In this document: positions 1-8,279 of the stretch, piece by piece
Position numbering within the stretch: the stretch's first letter is position 1
Layout: each line of letters opens with the position of its first letter
Assembly (NCBI GenBank): GCA_900543155.1
Contig: UQQN01000030.1
Span: forward strand, 1-25,392
Direction: 5' to 3'
Length of the DNA: 25,392 nt
From: an uncultured Prevotella sp.
GTDB taxonomy: Bacteria > Bacteroidota > Bacteroidia > Bacteroidales > Bacteroidaceae
Translations under genes and position numbers: made by a program
The notes under the pieces: generated by a model
What the model saw: only the letters and a program-made list of their open reading frames with translations
The model's database searches: none
What the model was told of the DNA's origin: nothing

Positions 1-66
1 GATACGGAAACGATACGGAAACGATACGGAAATGATACGGAAACGATACGGGATTAATACGGAAAA
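1..66. repeat. 11-bp tandem repeat at the left window edge
   Basis: About six consecutive 11-bp units of the form GATACGGAAAC are visible; the first four are nearly perfect (one C-to-T change) and the last two decay. The array starts at base 1, so it probably continues outside the window and its true length is unknown. No reading frame or CRISPR-like spacer structure goes with it. It may be a variable-number tandem repeat. Confidence 0.85.
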
Positions 67-374
67 TATGACAAGCGCACGAAATGCCTCAATTCGTGTG
101 TTATTTTAATGGGTCACCCCGTTAGGGGTAATCCATTATTGTAATCCATTACAATAACACATTATTTACATTCGTTAACCACGAATTAATATTTATTTTA
201 AATAACCGAGTGACCGCATAGTTCTTGATTATCACTAAGTTACGCGGTCACTGGTCACTGGTCACTTTCGCTATACTCTCAGTTTGGCACTACTCTACTT
301 CGCCCCCAAGGTGTAGGGTATAATCCATTATCACATGCCGCCTATCGACGAAAAAAAATCCAATAAAGTATACC
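67..374. other. Non-coding, hairpin-dense intergenic segment
   Basis: No convincing gene is seen. Several inverted repeats follow one another: CACGAA/TTCGTG (78-98); a long stem at 107-138 around ACCCC-GTTA-GGGGT; ATTGTAAT-CC-ATTACAAT (138-155); and AGTGACCGC/GCGGTCACT (209-217 with 244-252). The last arm opens three tandem GGTCACT units (246-266). The phrase TAATCCATTA occurs at 129-138 and 142-151 and again near 311-320. The segment looks like accumulated intergenic repeats; a structured RNA is possible but unproven. Confidence 0.6.
86..129. repeat. Left copy of a 44-bp dispersed direct repeat
   Basis: This 44-bp segment is repeated in the same orientation at 25341-25384 with a single difference (position 15, G versus A). 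Its 3' part holds the hairpin ACCCC-GTTA-GGGGT. In this left copy the stem extends outward to about 14 pairs (107-138) with one mismatch and one G-U pair. A looser third copy lies at 25223-25250. It resembles a REP-like intergenic repeat family. Confidence 0.8.
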
Positions 375-405
375 AAAAAAGGTGTGTCTCATGTAGAGAC
401 ACACC
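375..405 (-). terminator. Rho-independent terminator of the cold-shock/TPR gene
   Basis: A perfect 10-bp inverted repeat, GGTGTGTCTC (381-390) and GAGACACACC (396-405), encloses the 5-nt loop ATGTA. Read on the minus strand it is followed by six T residues (A-tract 375-380 on plus). It lies 55 bp beyond the stop codon of the minus-strand gene at 461-2113. A smaller 7-bp hairpin (443-459) lies between it and the stop codon. Confidence 0.9.
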
Positions 406-460
406 CAATATATCTTAGGATTTTTGAGGTACGAACAACCTCCCTATTTAAAAAATAGGC

Positions 461-2113
461 TTATTCAGCAGCCTGTTCTGAAGTTTCTTCAGCCTCGCTT
501 TCTGCCTCTTCTGCTTCTTCGGCAGGAACTGCTTCAGTTTCAAGGGCTTCGGGCTCAGATTCGGCAGAAGGAGTCTCATCGGCTTGAGTTGCAGCAGGCT
601 TTTCGTCGTCGGTCTCAGGATTGTTTATGCAATCGCGGAGACTTTGAAGTTGACGATTATAAGGAGCAATAGAAAGACCTTCTTCAACAAGTTGCAATGC
701 TTCTTCTTTGCGACCGAGTTTGTTGAGGGCAATGCCCTTCTGCCACAAATAGAAGACTTTGCGAGAAGTTACACGGCTCACTTGCGGATCGACCAAAATT
801 TCTTCGACCATTTCGAGGAACTTTTCGTAATCCTGAATGGGCAAATAATAATTGAGGGCGAGGAACTGCATGGTGGTGAGGTTGTCGGCGAGGAGCGAAC
901 GATTCTTTTCAAGGAATTCGCTTGCCTTGCGACGTTCTTCGTTCTTTACTTCGGGGTCGTCAGACTGCTTGTAGCGCGACACGTAAAGTGTAAGGAGGTC
1001 TTTTACACAACTTTCGGGCTTTTCGTCAGCCTCGATTGCCTTAAGATATTGCTCTTCGGCTTTATCATAATCCTTTGCAAGATATGCCTTCTTTGCTTCG
1101 GCATAGATGGTGCAAGGGTTATATTGCGAAGGCTCAAAGCTTTGTGCCGTGCGCTGAGGAATTGACGATTCAATGTCGCCCATGAGGTCGGAAGCATCCT
1201 TATTGTCGGGATATACGTCGAGAATGTGCTGCAAAACGCCACGAGCAAAGTGCGGATGACGTGATTCGTAGAGATCTTCTGCCATGTCGAGCAAATCGTC
1301 GACTGTGTGAGGAAGGTGTACACACTCGGCTGTAGGACCTTGGTTGTTGCGGCTGACAGTATATACCACCTTTGTACCCTTAGTGAGGTGACTGTAGAGT
1401 GCATTATCGGCTACTTGCTGAATGTAGAAGTAGAGGTCGGTGTCGGTTGCAAAATCGTGGATAAATCCGAATCGCTTTGCCGAATTATAATAGGTGATGC
1501 GACCTTTGGCAGCTACATAAGGCTGACGTTGGTAGCTATTATTGCCCCAACCATTGTCTTGTGTGTTGTCACGATATGAGTTACTGTTGGCATCATCTGC
1601 TTCGTCGTCTGCAGGTTTAAAATATTTGCGACGCGCATAGCGTGGGTCAATACGATCGAGGTCGATGTGTCCGATAACCTTGGGTTCTGCCACTACATTA
1701 GGACTTCCTGTCAATTCGTCGGCCGACTGCACAGGTTTTTCATTGCCCAAAATGTCGCGGAGAGTTTGAGGCTTTTCAGCATCGTCATCCTCTGCATCTG
1801 TTAAAGAGACAAATTCTTCGTTCTGTAATTCTTCGTTTGCAACATCGTCTTGCGCAAAGGCGTCGGAAAGTTCTTCGCTGTAAGCAGGGGCTTGTGTAGC
1901 ACATGTGCCGTGTTCGGGCACCATGGCAACGGGGCTTGCTGCTGTGAATGTACGGATGTCTGCAGCCGAGATGCCGCAAATTTTTCCGTTGGGTTGACGA
2001 AGCACAATGTACTTGTTGTTTACAAACTCAATAGTACCTGTAATCACTCCTTCTGAGCAATTAATTTCGATGGGATCTCCCACCTGATAATTTGTTTTGA
2101 TAAATGCCAACAT
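461..2113 (-). CDS. Cold-shock-like/TPR repeat protein with acidic tail
   Basis: A 550-residue protein with no signal peptide, probably cytoplasmic. The N-terminal ~55 residues (VGDPIEIN...GTIEFVNNKYIVLR) look like a small beta-barrel. Residues ~60-200 are acidic and low in complexity. Residues ~201-268 resemble a cold-shock/S1-type fold: KGRITYYNSAKRFGFIHD matches the RNP-1-like GFGFI pattern of CSD proteins. Residues ~325-515 contain TPR-like helical pairs (AYLAKDYDKAEEQYLKAIEAD). The last ~45 residues are very rich in Glu and Ala. An RNA-binding or scaffold role is an inference; I do not recognise a named gene. It is transcribed divergently from groES and ends at a strong terminator. Confidence 0.85.
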   Translation of the reverse strand: MLAFIKTNYQVGDPIEINCSEGVITGTIEFVNNKYIVLRQPNGKICGISAADIRTFTAASPVAMVPEHGTCATQAPAYSEELSDAFAQDDVANEELQNEEFVSLTDAEDDDAEKPQTLRDILGNEKPVQSADELTGSPNVVAEPKVIGHIDLDRIDPRYARRKYFKPADDEADDANSNSYRDNTQDNGWGNNSYQRQPYVAAKGRITYYNSAKRFGFIHDFATDTDLYFYIQQVADNALYSHLTKGTKVVYTVSRNNQGPTAECVHLPHTVDDLLDMAEDLYESRHPHFARGVLQHILDVYPDNKDASDLMGDIESSIPQRTAQSFEPSQYNPCTIYAEAKKAYLAKDYDKAEEQYLKAIEADEKPESCVKDLLTLYVSRYKQSDDPEVKNEERRKASEFLEKNRSLLADNLTTMQFLALNYYLPIQDYEKFLEMVEEILVDPQVSRVTSRKVFYLWQKGIALNKLGRKEEALQLVEEGLSIAPYNRQLQSLRDCINNPETDDEKPAATQADETPSAESEPEALETEAVPAEEAEEAESEAEETSEQAAE

Positions 2114-2514
2114 AAGCGTATCAATTATATATGTTTATGAATAAGGCAATTCCAAATTGCCAGTTTAAACACAGTTGGATATTAGACAAATGCAGACATT
2201 TGCACAATGGTCCTTCCGTGTCTATAAACTCGTAATTTTTGGAACATGCCAAAAATAAATCGCACAAATGTAATATTTTTTTGACAAAAGAAAGGCTTTA
2301 CACGCATTTTTTTTTCGCTACGAACCGAAATGTAGCTTTTTTTATTTTGAATGACTGAAAAAATATCATTATATTGCTAGGTCAGATACGAATGTAAGAG
2401 TACCTACACCAGAAATATGTCATGCTTTTGACACTGACTGACAAGATGGCAGATTAGGTAAAAGTTTACATTTAAGCCACATTGCATAAAGAAAAAAAAG
2501 CAAGAAAATCGCTT
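2114..2514. other. Divergent intergenic region between the CSD/TPR gene and groES
   Basis: No gene is supported. It holds A/T homopolymer runs, a perfect inverted repeat TTTTTGG-N6-CCAAAAA (2236-2255), and a short dyad TGTCA-N6-TGACA (2418-2433). On the minus strand TACATTTG (2265-2272) matches the Bacteroidota -7 box and could serve the CSD/TPR gene, although no well-spaced -33 TTTG accompanies it. No CIRCE element (TTAGCACTC-N9-GAGTGCTAA) is present upstream of groES. Confidence 0.6.
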
Positions 2515-2531
2515 TTGGCACGCTTTTGGCA
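2515..2531 (+). promoter_or_regulatory. Sigma-54-like -24/-12 promoter upstream of groES
   Basis: The sequence TTGGCACG (2515-2522), CTTT, TGGCA (2527-2531) fits the sigma-54 consensus TTGGCACG-N4-TTGCA at all but one position. It keeps the diagnostic GG-N10-GC spacing. It ends 81 bp before the groES start codon. It also reads as two direct copies of GCTTTTGGCA (2511-2520 and 2522-2531), so a repressor or activator site is an alternative. No good TAnnTTTG promoter was seen between here and groES. Confidence 0.5.
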
Positions 2532-2612
2532 TATACACTAACGAACGGTGCAAACAATGCACTGCCGAAATAAAAGATTTTAAAACAAAAAAGACATAAA
2601 AACAAAGTTGTT

Positions 2613-2885
2613 ATGAACATTAAACCGTTAGCTGACCGCGTGCTTATTAAAGCCGCTCCCGCAGAAGAGAAAACTGTTGGTGGTATTATCATCCCTGACA
2701 CTGCTAAGGAAAAGCCCTTGTATGGCGAAGTTCTCGCCGTGGGCAATGGTACTAAGGACGAAGAAATGGTGCTGAAAGCTGGCGACACCGTGCTTTATGG
2801 CAAATATGCTGGTACAGAAATTGAACACGAAGGCGAAAAGTATTTGATTATGCGTCAGAGCGACGTGCTTGCTGTGCTTGCTTAA
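2613..2885 (+). CDS. groES: Co-chaperonin GroES (Hsp10)
   Basis: A 90-residue protein of normal GroES length. It begins MNIKPLADRVLIK, carries the mobile-loop region EEKTVGGIIIPDTAKEKP at about residues 18-35, and ends with the family-typical YLIMRQSDVLAV. Seven copies cap the GroEL ring and close the folding chamber in the cytoplasm. It lies 112 bp upstream of groEL on the same strand, the usual operon order. The start is the ATG at 2613; upstream DNA is A-rich with no clear Shine-Dalgarno sequence, as is usual in this phylum. The nearest promoter-like sequence is the sigma-54-like element ending at 2531. Confidence 0.98.
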   Translation: MNIKPLADRVLIKAAPAEEKTVGGIIIPDTAKEKPLYGEVLAVGNGTKDEEMVLKAGDTVLYGKYAGTEIEHEGEKYLIMRQSDVLAVLA

Positions 2886-2997
2886 AGGCATTGTGTGGAG
2901 ATAACGGGTTATATCATATATATAATAGGTGTAATGCCTACCCCCACTCCACCTCACAAAAACAAACTTATCTATCCCAAAAAATTGAAAATTCATC

Positions 2998-4626
2998 ATG
3001 GCTAAAGAAATAGTATACGATGTTGACGCTCGTGAGCGTCTGCGCGAAGGTGCTGATGCACTTGCTAATGCAGTTAAGGTTACACTCGGTCCTAAAGGTC
3101 GCAATGTAGTTATCGACAAAAAGTTCGGTGCTCCCCGCATCACTAAAGATGGTGTGAGCGTGGCTAAGGAAATTGAATTGGAAGATGCTTTCCAAAATGC
3201 GGGCGCTCAGCTTGTGAAGAGTGTCGCTTCAAAAACTGGTGACGATGCAGGTGATGGTACTACTACTGCTACTGTGCTTACTCAGGCTATTTTGACTGAG
3301 GGCATGAAGAACGTGGCTGCTGGTGCTAATCCGCTCGACGTGAAACGTGGTATTGACAAGGCTGTTGCCAAGGTGGTAGAAAGCATCAAGGAACAGAGCG
3401 AACAGGTGGGCGAAAGCTATGACAAGATTGAACAAGTAGCTACTATCTCTGCTAACAACGATCCTGAAATTGGTAAGCTCATTGCTGATGGTATGCGTGC
3501 CGTAAGCGTAAATGGTGTAATTACTATTGAAGACGCTAAGGGTCGTGACACAGTGTTGAAGACTGTTGAAGGTATGCAGTTTGACCGTGGTTACCTCTCA
3601 GCTTACTTTGTTACCGACACTGAGAAAATGCAGTGCGTAATGGAGAATCCTTATATTTTGATTTACGACAAGAAGATTTCGAACATCAAGGATTTCCTCC
3701 CCATCTTGGAACCTGCCGTACAAAGTGGTCGTCCGCTCTTGGTTATTGCCGAGGACGTTGATAGCGAAGCTTTGACTACATTGGTTGTGAACCGCTTGCG
3801 CACTCAGCTCAAGATTTGTGCTGTGAAGGCTCCTGGCTTTGGCGATCGTCGTAAGGCGATGCTTGAGGATATTGCCGTATTGACTGGTGGTGTGGTTATT
3901 AGCGAAGATAAGGGCTTGAAGCTTGAACAGGCTACTATTGACATGTTGGGTTCTGCCGAGAAGGTTACTATCTCAAAGGAGAACACTACGATTGTGAATG
4001 GTAAGGGCAACAAGGATTGCATCCAGGAACGCATTGGTCAGATTAAGAACGAAATCAACAACTCTACTTCTTCATACGACAAGGAAAAATTGCAGGAACG
4101 TTTGGCTAAACTTTCGGGCGGTGTATGTGTGCTCGAGGTAGGTGCTGCCAGCGAGACTGAACAGAAGGAGAAGAAGGACCGTTGCGACGATGCACTCTGC
4201 GCTACTCGTGCAGCTGTTGAAGAAGGTATCGTTACAGGTGGTGGCGTAGCTTACATCCGTGCTCAGAAGGGCTTGGAAAATATGACTGGCGACAACGCTG
4301 ACGAGACTACTGGTATCAACATTATTCGTCGTGCTATTGAAGAACCACTTCGCCAGATTTGCCGCAATGCGGGCATTGAGGGTGCTGTGATTGTAAACAA
4401 GGTACGCGAAGGCGAAGGTTATTATGGCTATAACGCTAAGACTGAACAGTTTGGCGACTTGCGTGCAGCAGGTGTAGTTGACCCTGCTAAGGTTACTCGT
4501 GTAGCCCTTGAAAATGCTGCTTCTGTGGCAGGTATGTTCCTCACTACTGAGTGCGTAATCTGCGACAAGAAGGAAGATAAGTCCGAAATTCCTATGGGTA
4601 ACCCGGGTATGGGCGGCATGATGTAA
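2998..4626 (+). CDS. groEL: Chaperonin GroEL (Hsp60)
   Basis: A 542-residue GroEL of full length. Visible motifs: MAKEIVYDVDARERLREGADALANAVKVTLGPKGRNV at the N terminus (split across the equatorial domain), the nucleotide-binding GDGTTTATVL with the catalytic Asp at residue 86, and the Gly/Met tail GNPGMGGMM at the C terminus. It assembles into double seven-membered rings that fold cytosolic proteins using ATP, with GroES as lid. It is the second gene of the groESL operon and is followed by a strong terminator. Nothing is missing or unusual in the protein. Confidence 0.99.
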   Translation: MAKEIVYDVDARERLREGADALANAVKVTLGPKGRNVVIDKKFGAPRITKDGVSVAKEIELEDAFQNAGAQLVKSVASKTGDDAGDGTTTATVLTQAILTEGMKNVAAGANPLDVKRGIDKAVAKVVESIKEQSEQVGESYDKIEQVATISANNDPEIGKLIADGMRAVSVNGVITIEDAKGRDTVLKTVEGMQFDRGYLSAYFVTDTEKMQCVMENPYILIYDKKISNIKDFLPILEPAVQSGRPLLVIAEDVDSEALTTLVVNRLRTQLKICAVKAPGFGDRRKAMLEDIAVLTGGVVISEDKGLKLEQATIDMLGSAEKVTISKENTTIVNGKGNKDCIQERIGQIKNEINNSTSSYDKEKLQERLAKLSGGVCVLEVGAASETEQKEKKDRCDDALCATRAAVEEGIVTGGGVAYIRAQKGLENMTGDNADETTGINIIRRAIEEPLRQICRNAGIEGAVIVNKVREGEGYYGYNAKTEQFGDLRAAGVVDPAKVTRVALENAASVAGMFLTTECVICDKKEDKSEIPMGNPGMGGMM

Positions 4627-4677
4627 TCCACCCCCAAAAAAAGGATTCATACGATTAATTTTATAAGTTATTAATTG

Positions 4678-4715
4678 ACGGAGATTGTAATGCAAATTAC
4701 TTTCTCCGTTTTTTT
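4678..4715 (+). terminator. Rho-independent terminator after groEL
   Basis: Outer stem ACGGAGA (4678-4684) pairs with TCTCCGT (4703-4709). After a small TT/TT internal loop, an inner stem GTAAT/ATTAC closes the tetraloop GCAA. The hairpin runs straight into seven T residues (4709-4715). A weaker hairpin plus T-run (4734-4757, AACGC/GCGTT) follows and may act as a backup. Confidence 0.92.
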
Positions 4716-4966
4716 ATTTAGGGGTAAAAAAAGAACGCGCTCTGTGCGTTTTTATTTTTCGGAGGAGAGACAAAATCCTAAACTTTTAGACCAGTTGGAC
4801 TTTTTTGTAGATGACTTTCAGAGATTTTGTAGACAAAAATTGAACAGAAAAAGAAAATGATACGCTTAAATATTTACGCTAAGTGTGAAAAAAGTGTGCA
4901 ATTTGTACACTATAAAGCCCAGATTTCTCAAAAAAGATTTACAGAGGTGTTAGTTTTTAGATGAGG
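4716..4966 (+). other. Intergenic stretch without a supported gene
   Basis: Apart from the possible second weak terminator at 4734-4757, no gene, tRNA or repeat is seen here. A 61-codon reading frame crosses the region but overlaps the groEL terminator and has no protein-like features. The stretch is A/T-rich. Confidence 0.5.
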
Positions 4967-4999
4967 CTTGGTTATTCCAACTTTTAGATAGTATCTTTG
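4967..4999 (+). promoter_or_regulatory. Bacteroidota-type promoter of the DUF4369 lipoprotein gene
   Basis: TATCTTTG (4992-4999) is a perfect -7 box (TAnnTTTG). CTTGG (4967-4971) lies 20-21 bp upstream and approximates the -33 TTTG box. Expected transcription start is about 5006, giving a leader of about 70 nt before the ATG at 5079. Confidence 0.7.
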
Positions 5000-5078
5000 C
5001 ATCTGAAAAACTTGAGAGAGACAAAAAGTTTACTCTTGGGAGAAACACAGATAAACAACCTTTGACCGCTTTGACGCA

Positions 5079-5855
5079 ATGAATAAAGTATTTTACATAT
5101 TATCCTCTCTGTTACTGCTCACCTCATGTGCTGAGCAATACAACATTGCTGGCAACTCGTCCCTGCCGTGCCTTGACGGTAAAGTACTTTACCTCAGAGT
5201 GTCGAACAATGGCAAGCAAGAACAAGCACACAAATCAACCGTGCAACAAGAAACGGTGATGGTTTGTTTGGACTCATGCACTGTTATTCACGGACAATTT
5301 CGCTTTGAAGGCGACATTGATTCGACAATGATGGCTATGCTTTATAGGGGAAACGATTGTGTGATGCCCATCGTGCTTGAAAGTGGCAACCTGAACATCC
5401 AAGTGGATAATGCCACACAACGTGTGTCGGGAAGTCCGCTTAACGAAAAACTTTATAGATACTTTAAAAAGCGCACCAGATTGGACAACGAAATATGGGA
5501 GTTGCAACAAGCAACAATGCGTATGATGCGCGAAGGAAACTCGCCCATTGATATTCAACGCAAGTTGGGCAAAAAGAAACAACAGTTAGACCAACGCGCA
5601 GAGGAGTTGGAAACTAAGTTTGTAATGGACAATTACAACAATGTGCTTGGTCCTGGATATTTTAGACTACTTTGCAGCCAATTTCCTTCGCCCATTATGA
5701 CGGGACAGATTCAACGTATATTGGATTCAGCCCCTGCACATTTCTTGAACGACCCATTTGTGCGCTATTATATGCAACATGCAAAAATGCGTATGGCTGC
5801 GCAAGGTGACAAGAATCCTGCAGCTGCAATGCCTCAGCCTGTGACATGCCCATAA
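5079..5855 (+). CDS. DUF4369-type lipoprotein
   Basis: A 258-residue predicted lipoprotein. MNKVFYILSSLLLLTSC is a signal peptide with lipobox LTSC, so Cys17 is the likely lipidated residue. The residues after Cys17 (AEQYN) lack the acidic surface-export signal known in Bacteroidota lipoproteins, so a periplasm-facing location is more likely (inference). The region around residues 60-115 (HGQFRFEGDIDSTMMAMLY, then IVLESGNLNIQVDN) matches the DUF4369 pattern of a small beta-sandwich, often found at the N terminus of lipoprotein thioredoxins. Here no thioredoxin domain or CxxC motif follows; residues ~125-185 are charged and helical. Function unknown. It has its own promoter and is followed by a long hairpin. 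Confidence 0.85.
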   Translation: MNKVFYILSSLLLLTSCAEQYNIAGNSSLPCLDGKVLYLRVSNNGKQEQAHKSTVQQETVMVCLDSCTVIHGQFRFEGDIDSTMMAMLYRGNDCVMPIVLESGNLNIQVDNATQRVSGSPLNEKLYRYFKKRTRLDNEIWELQQATMRMMREGNSPIDIQRKLGKKKQQLDQRAEELETKFVMDNYNNVLGPGYFRLLCSQFPSPIMTGQIQRILDSAPAHFLNDPFVRYYMQHAKMRMAAQGDKNPAAAMPQPVTCP

Positions 5856-5907
5856 AACTTTAGGACGGTTCTGAAAATTCTAATTTTAAACTTCTAAAAT
5901 TATACGC

Positions 5908-5951
5908 TTAGAGCGGTAAAGACAATGCAAAGATTGCCTTTACCGCTCTAA
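5908..5951 (+). terminator. Long intergenic hairpin, possible terminator or attenuator
   Basis: TTAGAGCGGTAAAG (5908-5921) and CTTTACCGCTCTAA (5938-5951) are perfect 14-bp inverted repeats, with a further CAAT/ATTG pairing inside. There is no T-run on either strand, so it is not a canonical intrinsic terminator. The loop sequence TGCAAAGATT (5926-5935) is also complementary to AATCTTTGCA (5951-5960), so two mutually exclusive structures can form. It overlaps the edge of the next gene's -33 box. Confidence 0.6.
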
Positions 5952-5954
5952 ATC

Positions 5955-5985
5955 TTTGCACACTTACAAAAAAGTTGTACATTTG
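5955..5985 (+). promoter_or_regulatory. Bacteroidota-type promoter of the 149-aa protein gene
   Basis: TTTG (5955-5958), 19 bp, TACATTTG (5978-5985): a perfect match to the -33/-7 consensus of the phylum. The expected start is near 5992, about 60 nt before the ATG at 6052. Confidence 0.85.
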
Positions 5986-6051
5986 CTCAGATATTAACCG
6001 TAGGTTGGTGGCGGCGGCTTGCTAACATCTGCCTAGAAAACTCAAAATGCC

Positions 6052-6501
6052 ATGACTGCTACTGAACAAACTTATCAACAAATAGAACGCGCATTGCGCA
6101 AAGTAGCCTCGAAATTTCCACAAGAGGCAGAAAATATGCCTCTCACTGACATCTATCTGCAGGTGTTGCAGGATAGTGGCGAAATACGCGTATACGACGA
6201 CGATGACAATGAATTGACTCGTTGCGTGGTAGAAGAATGGATTGGAAATACAGACGAGAACTTTTATACGGCTGTACAACCCATTCTAACGGATGCGATT
6301 AAACGCATTAAGGATGTGACCGAGAATGTGGCTGTGCTAAAGCCTTACTCGTATGTGCTTATTGGCGAAGACCGCGAAACGATTGCCGACATTTACTTAG
6401 TTGACGACGAAAACATTGTGATTAGCGGAGAACTCATGGAAGGACTCAACGAAGACCTTGAGAACTTTTGGGAGGACCTTGCTAAAGATGACGTTCTGTG
6501 A
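6052..6501 (+). CDS. Small acidic cytoplasmic protein of unknown function
   Basis: A 149-residue protein without a signal peptide or membrane segment. It is strongly acidic, with clusters such as RVYDDDDNEL and the tail NEDLENFWEDLAKDDVL. The mix of predicted helices (TYQQIERALRKVASKF) and short strands (YSYVLIGEDRETIADIYLVDDE) suggests a compact alpha/beta fold. I do not recognise a named family. A perfect upstream promoter and codon use like its neighbours argue that it is real. It precedes the GH20 gene on the same strand by 128 bp, with a small hairpin CTACC/GGTAG (6544-6558) between, so co-transcription is possible. Confidence 0.8.
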   Translation: MTATEQTYQQIERALRKVASKFPQEAENMPLTDIYLQVLQDSGEIRVYDDDDNELTRCVVEEWIGNTDENFYTAVQPILTDAIKRIKDVTENVAVLKPYSYVLIGEDRETIADIYLVDDENIVISGELMEGLNEDLENFWEDLAKDDVL

Positions 6502-6629
6502 GGTGTGAAGAAGGAGTGAGGACTTTATGCCCTTTCTTGTTAACTACCTTTTGGGTAGCTCTGATTGTAACGCTTCATGCCCTATGCTTAATAAAACACT
6601 GACAATTTAATCCTTAACCCCTTTAAATA

Positions 6630-8279
6630 ATGAATTTTCTGAAAACGCTTTTGTCAGCACTCGTATTGTGCGGCACAACGATTTGTCAGGCTCAAAATGC
6701 CACTTCGCCTTCAATTATCCCCTTGCCTGCAAAAATTACACAAGGAGAAGGTTGCTTTACGTTTAAAAACAAAACAAGTGCTTGGGCAGATGCTTATGCT
6801 GGTGACAGTATTAAAATGGTGCTGACACAATTTCAGCAAAAGTTTACAAATGCCACGGGTCTGAAGTGGGCTAATGGCAAAAAGAATGCGGCTCTACAAT
6901 TAAAACTGAACCGCGAACTTGGTGCGGAAGCTTATCGCTTGAATGTAACCCCCAAGGGCATTGTGGTGGAGGCTGCACGTCCTGCAGGTTTCTTCTATGC
7001 CTTGCAAACTTTGCAACAAATGCTTCCCTCGCGCAATGTTTTGGCTGGAACTGCTGACAAGACTACTAAAACTTGGTCGGTACAGGCTATGTGTGTGGAA
7101 GATGCGCCAAGATTTGAATGGCGTGGCTTTATGCTCGACGAAGGTCGTCACTTCTATGGCAAGGAAGAAATTAAAAAGTTGCTCGATGTGATGGCTGCCT
7201 ACAAACTTAATCGCTTCCACTGGCACTTGACTGAGGACCAAGGTTGGCGTATTGAAATAAAAAAATACCCCAAACTGACAGAAGTAGGCGCTTGGCGCGA
7301 AAGTAAGGTATTGGGTTGGGATCAAACAAAACCTGATGGTCAGCATTACGGTGGTTTTTATACACAAGAGGATGCTCGCGAAATTGTGAAGTATGCTCGC
7401 GATCGTTTTATTGAAATTGTGCCTGAGGTGGATATTCCTGGTCATTCACAAGCCGCTGTGGCTTCGTACCCCGAAATATTGGCTTGCGACCCTGAAAACA
7501 AACACGAGGTGTGGCTCTATCAAGGTGTTTCGGGCGATGTAATCAATGTGTCGAACCCCAAAGCTGTGCAATTTGCCAAGGATGTGATTGACGAACTGAC
7601 TGAGGTTTTCCCCTTTGGTTATATTCACCTTGGTGGTGACGAATGCCCCACTAATAAATGGCAAAATAATGCAGATTGCCAAAAGGCACTTGCTGCAATG
7701 CACAGTGAGAACTATCGCGACTTGCAGACTGATTTCTATCATAAACTGCAACAACACATTGCACAAAAGCCTGCCAACAAACAGCGTAAACTTATCTTCT
7801 GGAATGAGGTGTTGCATGGTAATACTTCGGCATTAGGAAAAGATATTACAATCATGGCTTGGATTGGGGCTGATGCGGCAGCACAAGAGGCTGCACGACG
7901 TGGTTTTAACACCATTCTCACTCCGCAGATTCCTTACTACATCAACCGTCGCCAAAGCAAAGATGCCAGCGAACCTCGCTCACAAGGTTGGGGTACTGAG
8001 ACGGTAGAAGCTGTGTATAACTATGTGCCCATGAACAACGTAGCTGCTGACTTGCAGCCTAAATACATGGGTGTACAGGCTAACTTCTGGACTGAATGGG
8101 TGGAAGATGGTTCTACCGTAGAGTATTTAATGTTCCCCCGTCTGGCTGCTGTGGCTGAAGCTGGTTGGACTCCCCAACAATTACGCAAGTATCCCGACTT
8201 CTTGCAACGCCTTCAGTCTGAACCTGCTTATTACGACGCTAAGGGCGTGAACTATGGTAAGCATGTTTTTAAGAAATAA
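6630..8279 (+). CDS. Secreted beta-N-acetylhexosaminidase, GH20 family
   Basis: A 549-residue exported glycoside hydrolase. Residues 1-~22 (MNFLKTLLSALVLCGTTICQAQ) form a signal peptide. Residues ~27-145 are the GH20 N-terminal alpha/beta domain (PSIIPLPAKITQGEG...FFYALQTLQQML). From ~150 the catalytic barrel begins with RFEWRGFMLDEGRHF and KLNRFHWHLTEDQGWR. The catalytic Asp-Glu pair is D337-E338 in HLGGDECPTNKW. The family removes terminal GlcNAc/GalNAc from glycans by substrate-assisted catalysis, here probably in the periplasm on host glycans or recycled peptidoglycan fragments. No polysaccharide-utilisation genes are adjacent. Length and motifs indicate an intact enzyme. Confidence 0.95.
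   Translation: MNFLKTLLSALVLCGTTICQAQNATSPSIIPLPAKITQGEGCFTFKNKTSAWADAYAGDSIKMVLTQFQQKFTNATGLKWANGKKNAALQLKLNRELGAEAYRLNVTPKGIVVEAARPAGFFYALQTLQQMLPSRNVLAGTADKTTKTWSVQAMCVEDAPRFEWRGFMLDEGRHFYGKEEIKKLLDVMAAYKLNRFHWHLTEDQGWRIEIKKYPKLTEVGAWRESKVLGWDQTKPDGQHYGGFYTQEDAREIVKYARDRFIEIVPEVDIPGHSQAAVASYPEILACDPENKHEVWLYQGVSGDVINVSNPKAVQFAKDVIDELTEVFPFGYIHLGGDECPTNKWQNNADCQKALAAMHSENYRDLQTDFYHKLQQHIAQKPANKQRKLIFWNEVLHGNTSALGKDITIMAWIGADAAAQEAARRGFNTILTPQIPYYINRRQSKDASEPRSQGWGTETVEAVYNYVPMNNVAADLQPKYMGVQANFWTEWVEDGSTVEYLMFPRLAAVAEAGWTPQQLRKYPDFLQRLQSEPAYYDAKGVNYGKHVFKK

Noticed and set aside
1..66. CRISPR-like array from the regular short repeats
   Set aside because: Units are only 11 bp and contiguous, with no spacers and no cas genes nearby.
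283..305. TTTGGCAC followed by TACTTCGC as a sigma-54 promoter
   Set aside because: The GG-N10-GC spacing fails (CT instead of GC at -12), and no plus-strand gene follows.
584..1165. A 193-codon plus-strand frame inside the CSD/TPR gene
   Set aside because: Antisense shadow of a well-supported gene, with Cys/Phe-rich composition typical of such shadows.
2273..2612. HrcA/CIRCE regulation of groESL
   Set aside because: No TTAGCACTC-N9-GAGTGCTAA element is present in the upstream region.
4072..4695. A 207-codon minus-strand frame opposite groEL
   Set aside because: Antisense to the conserved groEL gene, no family motifs, and it begins at the groEL terminator.
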